Origin: Desulfomonilia bacterium
Lineage (GTDB): Bacteria > Desulfobacterota > Desulfomonilia > UBA1062
DNA length: 36,506 bases
Assembly (NCBI GenBank): GCA_036567785.1
Contig: DATCTV010000013.1
Coordinates: 1 to 36,506, forward strand
Reading direction: 5' to 3'
This document shows positions 32,615 through 36,506 of this stretch, piece by piece. Under the pieces are notes generated by a model, which searched no databases, was not told the origin of the DNA, and worked only from the letters and a program-made list of their open reading frames with translations. Each line of letters begins with the position of its first letter. Within the stretch, counting starts at the first letter, position 1. Made by a program: the position numbers and the translations under genes.

Positions 32615-32631
32615 TAATGATCAGATCATTA
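32615..32631. promoter_or_regulatory. 17-bp perfect palindrome, candidate operator
   Basis: TAATGATCAGATCATTA is a perfect palindrome with a single central base, in the 200-bp gap between the divergent hydrolase operon (5' end 32505) and the hybrid kinase gene (32707). A site of this length and place would suit a dimeric regulator of one or both transcripts. No cognate regulator is identified. Confidence 0.55.
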
Positions 32632-32706
32632 AGATTATCTCATGGAATACCGATTAATAAATAATAAAATCTCGATGAACATTATAATACAGCAGGAATT
32701 ATGAAT

Positions 32707-35598
32707 ATGAAGTTTTTGAGGATTTTGGCGACTGTGCTGTTTGTGCTTTTGGCAGTATTATCAGCCTGCACAGGCAAAGAGTCTTCAAAAGCAGCACCTG
32801 TCGCCGTAAATGGTGTTCTGGATCTGCGGAACTGGAATATCGAAAAAGACGGGCCCGTAAAGCTTCAGGGACAATGGGATTTCTATTGGAAAGACTTTGT
32901 TTCTCCTGATGCATTCAGCGGCGTCAATGTTCCGGTCCCGACCGTTTATGCGAATGTTCCGGGATTCTGGAAAAACATCAGGATTGGCGGAAAGAATCTG
33001 CCTGTCGAAGGATTTGCGACCTACCACCTCAGGATATTGTTGAACAGGGCGGGCAGGGACCTTGTGATCAAGCACCACACCATACACACGGCGCATAGAA
33101 TGTTTATAAACGGAATTCTGAAGGGACAAGACGGTAAACTGGCCGTCACTGCAGGGGACGAGATCCCCGACAATCTGCCGGATGTTGTGGATGCAGGCAT
33201 TGATAAGAATGTCATGGACGTCGTGATTCATGTGTCGAATTTCAGTTCATTCAACTGCGGCCTGGGGGAAACCATCAAGATCGGGGTGAAAAAACAGATT
33301 CTCGATACATGGAGAAAGGCGCTCTATGTCGACGTATTCCTGAAGGGCAGCATTATCGTGATCGGATTATTCTATCTGATAATCTATCTCTTCAGGCGTC
33401 AGGACAGGGCCAATCTCCTTTTCGGGGTGTTCTGCCTGATGCTCGCCCTGATCATAGAAAGCATAGGGGAGAACTACTTTTACAGGCTCATGCTTCCCGG
33501 AGTGCCATACAAGGTGAGGCTTGTGCTGAACGATTGCTGCGTCTTCCTTGCAGTGGCGGTGTTCACCTCTTTCATACGCGAACTGTTTCCGCTTGAAACC
33601 CCGCGGATCTTCGTAAAGGCCGTTTGGATGGTATCGCTTCTGTTCTCGGCCGCAACCCTTGTTTTCCCCAGCATTATCTATGTCAGGTTGCTGATATACT
33701 ACCAGTTTTTCATTATCATTCCGTGGGGAATAATATTGACCGGCATGATCATCATTGCCGTGATAAGAAAACGTGAAGCAGCAATTATCGTTCTTTCGGG
33801 ATTCGCATTGCTCTTCTTATCCACTGCAGGAGATATTCTGAGTCTTAACGCCATCATAAGCAGCTTTTCCATACCATATATGCAGTTCGGCATTTTCTTT
33901 TTCATAATGTGCATGGCGAGCGCTCTTGCATTGAGAATGACAAGGGCTTTCAGGGCGCAGGAGATACTCTCGGAAAAGCTCACGGTGAAATCAAGGGAGC
34001 TGACTGAAAAAAATATAGAGCTGGACAATGATATTGCTATACGTATTCAGACCGAACGTGAATTGACGGACACGAGAAATTATCTGGACAACGTATTCAA
34101 TTCTCTTTCCTCAATCCTTGCATCAGCCGATTCTTCAGGCAGGATTACGCAATGGAACACAAGGGCGGAAACATTCACCGGAATAAAAGAGGAGGATGCG
34201 AAGGGGCTTTATTTATGGGACTGCCTTACATTTCTGAAGGAATTCAGGGACGACATCATGAATGTGATCAATGAAAGGAATCCCAGGATGTTTGATAATA
34301 TAAATAATGAAGAGACATCCGGAAGATATTTCAAGATCACGCTTTCTCCCTTGAAGTTTTCAGATTCCGGCGGTGTGGTCGTTTCAGCGGAGGACTGCAC
34401 CGAATTGGTAATGAAGGAAAAACAGCTCAGACATGCGCAGAAGATGGAGACTATCGGGACCCTTGCCGGTGGGCTGGCGCACGATTTCAACAATGTCCTT
34501 GCAGGGATCATCGGCCCGATCTCGCTCATTCAGTACAAGATGGATGCGCACGGCGTGCCTGACAAGGAATTCATGGAGAAACAGCTGTCGGTTATGAGTG
34601 TATCGGCGAACCGTGCGGCGGACATGATCAAGCAGCTGCTGGCTGTTTCCAAGCGCAGGGAGATGGATTTCACGGCGATAGACCTGAATGACTCTATCAG
34701 AAATGTCCTTGCGATATGCGAAAACTCAATCGACAAAGCCATAAAGATAAAGGTTTCATATTCTTCCAAGGCTGTTGTGCTGGGAGATCAGACCCAGATA
34801 GAGCAGGTGCTCCTCAATCTCTGTGTGAATGCCGTTCATGCAATGACTATAATGAGACCGGATAATGATCCATATAAAGGCGAACTGAGTGTTTCAATTG
34901 AAAAGTTCAAGACGGACCCCGTTTTCTGTTTGAACCACCAGGAGGCCCTGTCCGGAGAATACTGGAGACTTTCAGTTCAGGATACCGGCGTGGGTATGAC
35001 CGAAGATATCAAGGCGAAGATATTCGATCCGTTCTTTACCACCAAGGAGATCGATAAGGGAACGGGCCTGGGCCTTTCGATGGTCTACAGCATCGTAAAA
35101 CAGCACAAGGGATTCATGTCCGTTTATTCCGAGCCGATGATAGGCTCACAGTTCAATATTTTCCTTCCCTCGATTGAAGATATGCTCATGCGTAATGAAA
35201 AGGTTTCAGACAAGCTGGTTCATCTTGACGGGAAAACGGTTCTCATAGTGGATGATGAAGCGTTCATAAGGGACAGCCTGAGGACGATGGCCGAAGAATT
35301 CGGCCTGAAGGCAATCGATGCACCGGACGGGGAAGAAGCTCTCCTGATTTTTGAAAAGGAAAAAGATTCGATAGATATAGTGATACTTGACATGATGATG
35401 CCTAAAAAGTCAGGCAGACAGACCATGAAAGAAATGATGGATATGAAGAAGGATGTCAGAATAATCATAAGTTCCGGCTTCAGCAGGGATGACAGGGTGG
35501 AGTCAATGATAAGCCTCGGCGCGAAAGCATTTATCCATAAGCCCTATACGATTGAAAAGTTGAACGAGGCCCTGAAAGAGGCGTTTCTCGTAAAATAG
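32707..35598 (+). CDS. 7TM hybrid histidine kinase with lipobox
   Basis: A 963-aa hybrid sensor kinase. N-terminal signal with a LSAC lipobox (Cys20), a beta jelly-roll extracellular domain (about 35-195, [20 protein letters not shown]), seven hydrophobic segments (about 212-420, 7TMR-DISM-like), a short coiled coil, a PAS domain (about 455-570), HisKA with [15 protein letters not shown] near 592, HATPase ([24 protein letters not shown]) and a C-terminal receiver (about 840-960, VDDEAF, DMMMP, KP). No DNA-binding output, so it must signal to a separate phosphotransfer or regulator. ATG 32707 is chosen for spacing to AGGA; ATG 32701 is two codons earlier. A ligand-binding lipoprotein-like N-terminus on a 7TM kinase is uncommon. 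Confidence 0.85.
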   Translation: MKFLRILATVLFVLLAVLSACTGKESSKAAPVAVNGVLDLRNWNIEKDGPVKLQGQWDFYWKDFVSPDAFSGVNVPVPTVYANVPGFWKNIRIGGKNLPVEGFATYHLRILLNRAGRDLVIKHHTIHTAHRMFINGILKGQDGKLAVTAGDEIPDNLPDVVDAGIDKNVMDVVIHVSNFSSFNCGLGETIKIGVKKQILDTWRKALYVDVFLKGSIIVIGLFYLIIYLFRRQDRANLLFGVFCLMLALIIESIGENYFYRLMLPGVPYKVRLVLNDCCVFLAVAVFTSFIRELFPLETPRIFVKAVWMVSLLFSAATLVFPSIIYVRLLIYYQFFIIIPWGIILTGMIIIAVIRKREAAIIVLSGFALLFLSTAGDILSLNAIISSFSIPYMQFGIFFFIMCMASALALRMTRAFRAQEILSEKLTVKSRELTEKNIELDNDIAIRIQTERELTDTRNYLDNVFNSLSSILASADSSGRITQWNTRAETFTGIKEEDAKGLYLWDCLTFLKEFRDDIMNVINERNPRMFDNINNEETSGRYFKITLSPLKFSDSGGVVVSAEDCTELVMKEKQLRHAQKMETIGTLAGGLAHDFNNVLAGIIGPISLIQYKMDAHGVPDKEFMEKQLSVMSVSANRAADMIKQLLAVSKRREMDFTAIDLNDSIRNVLAICENSIDKAIKIKVSYSSKAVVLGDQTQIEQVLLNLCVNAVHAMTIMRPDNDPYKGELSVSIEKFKTDPVFCLNHQEALSGEYWRLSVQDTGVGMTEDIKAKIFDPFFTTKEIDKGTGLGLSMVYSIVKQHKGFMSVYSEPMIGSQFNIFLPSIEDMLMRNEKVSDKLVHLDGKTVLIVDDEAFIRDSLRTMAEEFGLKAIDAPDGEEALLIFEKEKDSIDIVILDMMMPKKSGRQTMKEMMDMKKDVRIIISSGFSRDDRVESMISLGAKAFIHKPYTIEKLNEALKEAFLVK

Positions 35599-35636
35599 GC
35601 TAAGGTCTCAGCCCGGACTTTCATATTCTCCGTTTT

Positions 35637-35911
35637 TCAGGAAAGGGCTGCCAGAAACGCTGACAGAACGATTGTAGCATTTTCCGCTGCCAGACCGGAA
35701 AACCGCAAAAACTGCCTCTCGTTCGAAGGTGTTCCGGCCTGGTCTGACATGGCCCTTATAGCGATAAATGGGATATTGTTGACCCTTGCGACCTGGGCGA
35801 CGGCAGCGCTTTCCATATCGACCGCATTCATCCTGAAATTATCCGAGAGATAATCGCTGTATGACAGATTGTCGATGAATGTAGTACCCGAACCTGCTTT
35901 TCCGCCTATAA
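35637..35911 (-). pseudogene. 5'-truncated nucleoside phosphorylase/MTAN-type gene
   Basis: The C-terminal 90 residues or so of a 5'-methylthioadenosine/S-adenosylhomocysteine nucleosidase-type protein: GGKAGSGTTFIDN, then AVDMESAAVAQVARVNNIPFIAIRAMSDQAG, the signature that holds the ribose-contacting Met-Glu and the catalytic Asp (SDQA). The frame meets a stop codon just upstream (about 35912) at the junction with the IS200/IS605-type element. The missing N-terminal part may lie past the right end of the window. Confidence 0.75.
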
Positions 35912-35928
35912 CTCAAAGACAGGTAAGC

Positions 35929-35945
35929 CACTGGTTTGACCAGTG
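35929..35945 (+). repeat. Left-end subterminal hairpin of the IS
   Basis: CACTGGT-TTG-ACCAGTG, a perfect 7-bp stem with a 3-nt loop, as recognised by Y1 transposases at the left end of IS200/IS605 elements. Confidence 0.7.
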
Positions 35946-35991
35946 AGACTTGAAAAGGTTTGACCTTGCAGGATTAAGTATAAATAAGCTT

Positions 35992-36026
35992 CCAGATAGG
36001 CTTGACGGCAGTCAAAGGCTATCTGG
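35992..36026 (+). promoter_or_regulatory. Leader hairpin that partly covers the transposase ribosome-binding site
   Basis: CCAGATAG (35992-35999) pairs with CTATCTGG (36019-36026); the interior CTTGAC/GTCAAG adds more pairs. The Shine-Dalgarno GGAGG (36025-36029) begins inside the stem, 5 nt before ATG 36035. In IS200 such a 5' stem keeps transposase translation low; the same is likely here. Confidence 0.6.
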
Positions 36027-36034
36027 AGGCTTAA

Positions 36035-36422
36035 ATGGAAACTTATAAAAGTTTAACACACTCGAGGTTTGATTGTAAGTATCACGTGGTTTTTGTACCA
36101 AAGAGCAGAAAGAAAACATTGTATGGAAAGATCAGGGAATATTTAAAAGGTGTGTTTCACGAACTGGCGAGGCAGAAAGGATGCGAAATTATTTCTGGGC
36201 ACATAGCAATGGATCATGTGCATTATGATAACGCCGAAGCTGGCAGTATCAGAAGTAATAGGGTATTTAAAGGGCAAGAGCGCAATAGCAGTAGCGCGTC
36301 AGTTTGGAGATAAGCAAAGGAATTTCAACGGAGAGAATTTCTGGGCTCGAGGATACGCGGTATCAACAGTTGGTTTTGAATTGGAAAAGGTTAAGGAATA
36401 CATTGCCGAAGATGGACAGTGA
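36035..36422 (+). pseudogene. tnpA: IS200-type TnpA transposase, frameshifted
   Basis: A Y1 HUH single-strand transposase. The first frame (from ATG 36035) reads YHVVFVPKSRKKTLYG and ends its homology at GHIAMDHVH, with the HUH pair. The rest is in another frame: TPKLAVSEVIGYLKGKSAIA, NFNGENFWARGY with the catalytic Tyr, and STVGFELEKVKEYI, ending at TGA 36422. Restoring 8 bp (CATATGTG) between GATCATGTG and CATTATG gives DHVHMCIMITPK in one frame, so an 8-bp deletion between short repeats is the simplest explanation. The copy should be inactive unless complemented in trans. Confidence 0.8.
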
Positions 36423-36506
36423 GAGGTAAGAGGGCAGATTCTAACGGCCGTCTTTGAGACGGCTCATAACCGTCAAGCCTCCCTCTCTGAGGGAGCGTTA
36501 TGACTT

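Larger units (their letters stand above)
35912..36506 (+). mobile_element. IS200/IS605-family insertion sequence
   Basis: It starts near 35912, where the nucleosidase homology breaks off, and holds a Y1 HUH transposase gene. The left end has a perfect hairpin CACTGGT/ACCAGTG (35929-35945). The right end has GCCGTC/GACGGC (36447-36463) and CTCCCTC/GAGGGAG (36479-36495). Only TnpA is present; there is no tnpB. The right boundary may lie at or beyond the window end. A 10-bp pair, GGCTTGACGG (35999-36008) and its complement CCGTCAAGCC (36470-36479), links the two ends. Confidence 0.8.

Noticed and set aside
1-36506. CRISPR array, tRNA, rRNA
   Set aside because: No regularly spaced repeats and no cloverleaf or rRNA signatures were recognised by eye; a tRNA or CRISPR scan would be the decisive test.

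Overview
The window is 36.5 kb of bacterial chromosome with about 40 genes, moderate GC and tightly packed operons. The gene content suggests an anaerobic Gram-negative bacterium, most likely a deltaproteobacterium in the broad sense (Desulfobacterota). The clues are a 2-hydroxyacyl-CoA dehydratase-type activase, a heterodisulfide-reductase-like Fe-S protein, a DUF169-like protein, many lipoproteins, an ArnT-like glycosyltransferase, a START-domain secreted protein and an integron remnant. This is inference from families; no rRNA or tRNA gene was seen, so the genus cannot be named.

Layout. (1) 141-4909, minus strand: a compact, mostly overlapping RNA-maintenance operon, miaA - ttcA-like - YciO/YrdC-like - rng - lipoprotein metallophosphoesterase. 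(2) 5035-9263, plus: an RluA-type pseudouridine synthase, a YgbA-family protein, an amidase preceded by a nine-G tract, and a GH105-type lipoprotein. (3) 9445-13952, minus: ArnT-like glycosyltransferase, OmpR-type regulator, HAMP histidine kinase, short-chain dehydrogenase. (4) 14030-21697, plus: nine closely spaced genes forming a redox operon: FAD oxidoreductase, lipoprotein hydrolase, SDR, BadF/HgdC-type activase with both cluster cysteines, membrane rhodanese, MauE/DoxX-like protein, HdrD-like Fe-S protein, DUF169-like protein and a ferredoxin-like protein. No dehydratase subunits lie beside the activase. This is the best candidate here for an undescribed pathway. (5) 21727-27519: START protein, a YiiX-type papain-like lipoprotein, a beta-propeller-like secreted protein, tagaturonate reductase and a methyltransferase. 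(6) About 27570-29260: a relic integron. A decayed integron-type integrase fragment points left. To its right are two small orphan genes, an attC-like site, a VapBC toxin-antitoxin cassette and a second attC-like site. The start and end boxes of the VapBC cassette are exactly complementary. (7) 29367-32505, minus: GNAT, exported TenA-like protein, two alpha/beta hydrolases, the first carrying a frameshift that separates its lipoprotein signal from the catalytic body. (8) 32707-35598, plus: a 7TM hybrid histidine kinase with a lipobox, divergent from region 7 and preceded by a 17-bp perfect palindrome. (9) 35637-36506: a nucleoside phosphorylase/MTAN-type gene cut by an IS200/IS605 element whose own transposase is frameshifted.

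How the genes relate. Region 1 is tRNA/rRNA maturation. Region 3 pairs a two-component system with an envelope glycosyltransferase it probably controls. Region 4 looks like an ATP-driven low-potential electron route feeding an unknown reductive step. Regions 6 and 9 are accessory DNA, both apparently immobilised by mutation.
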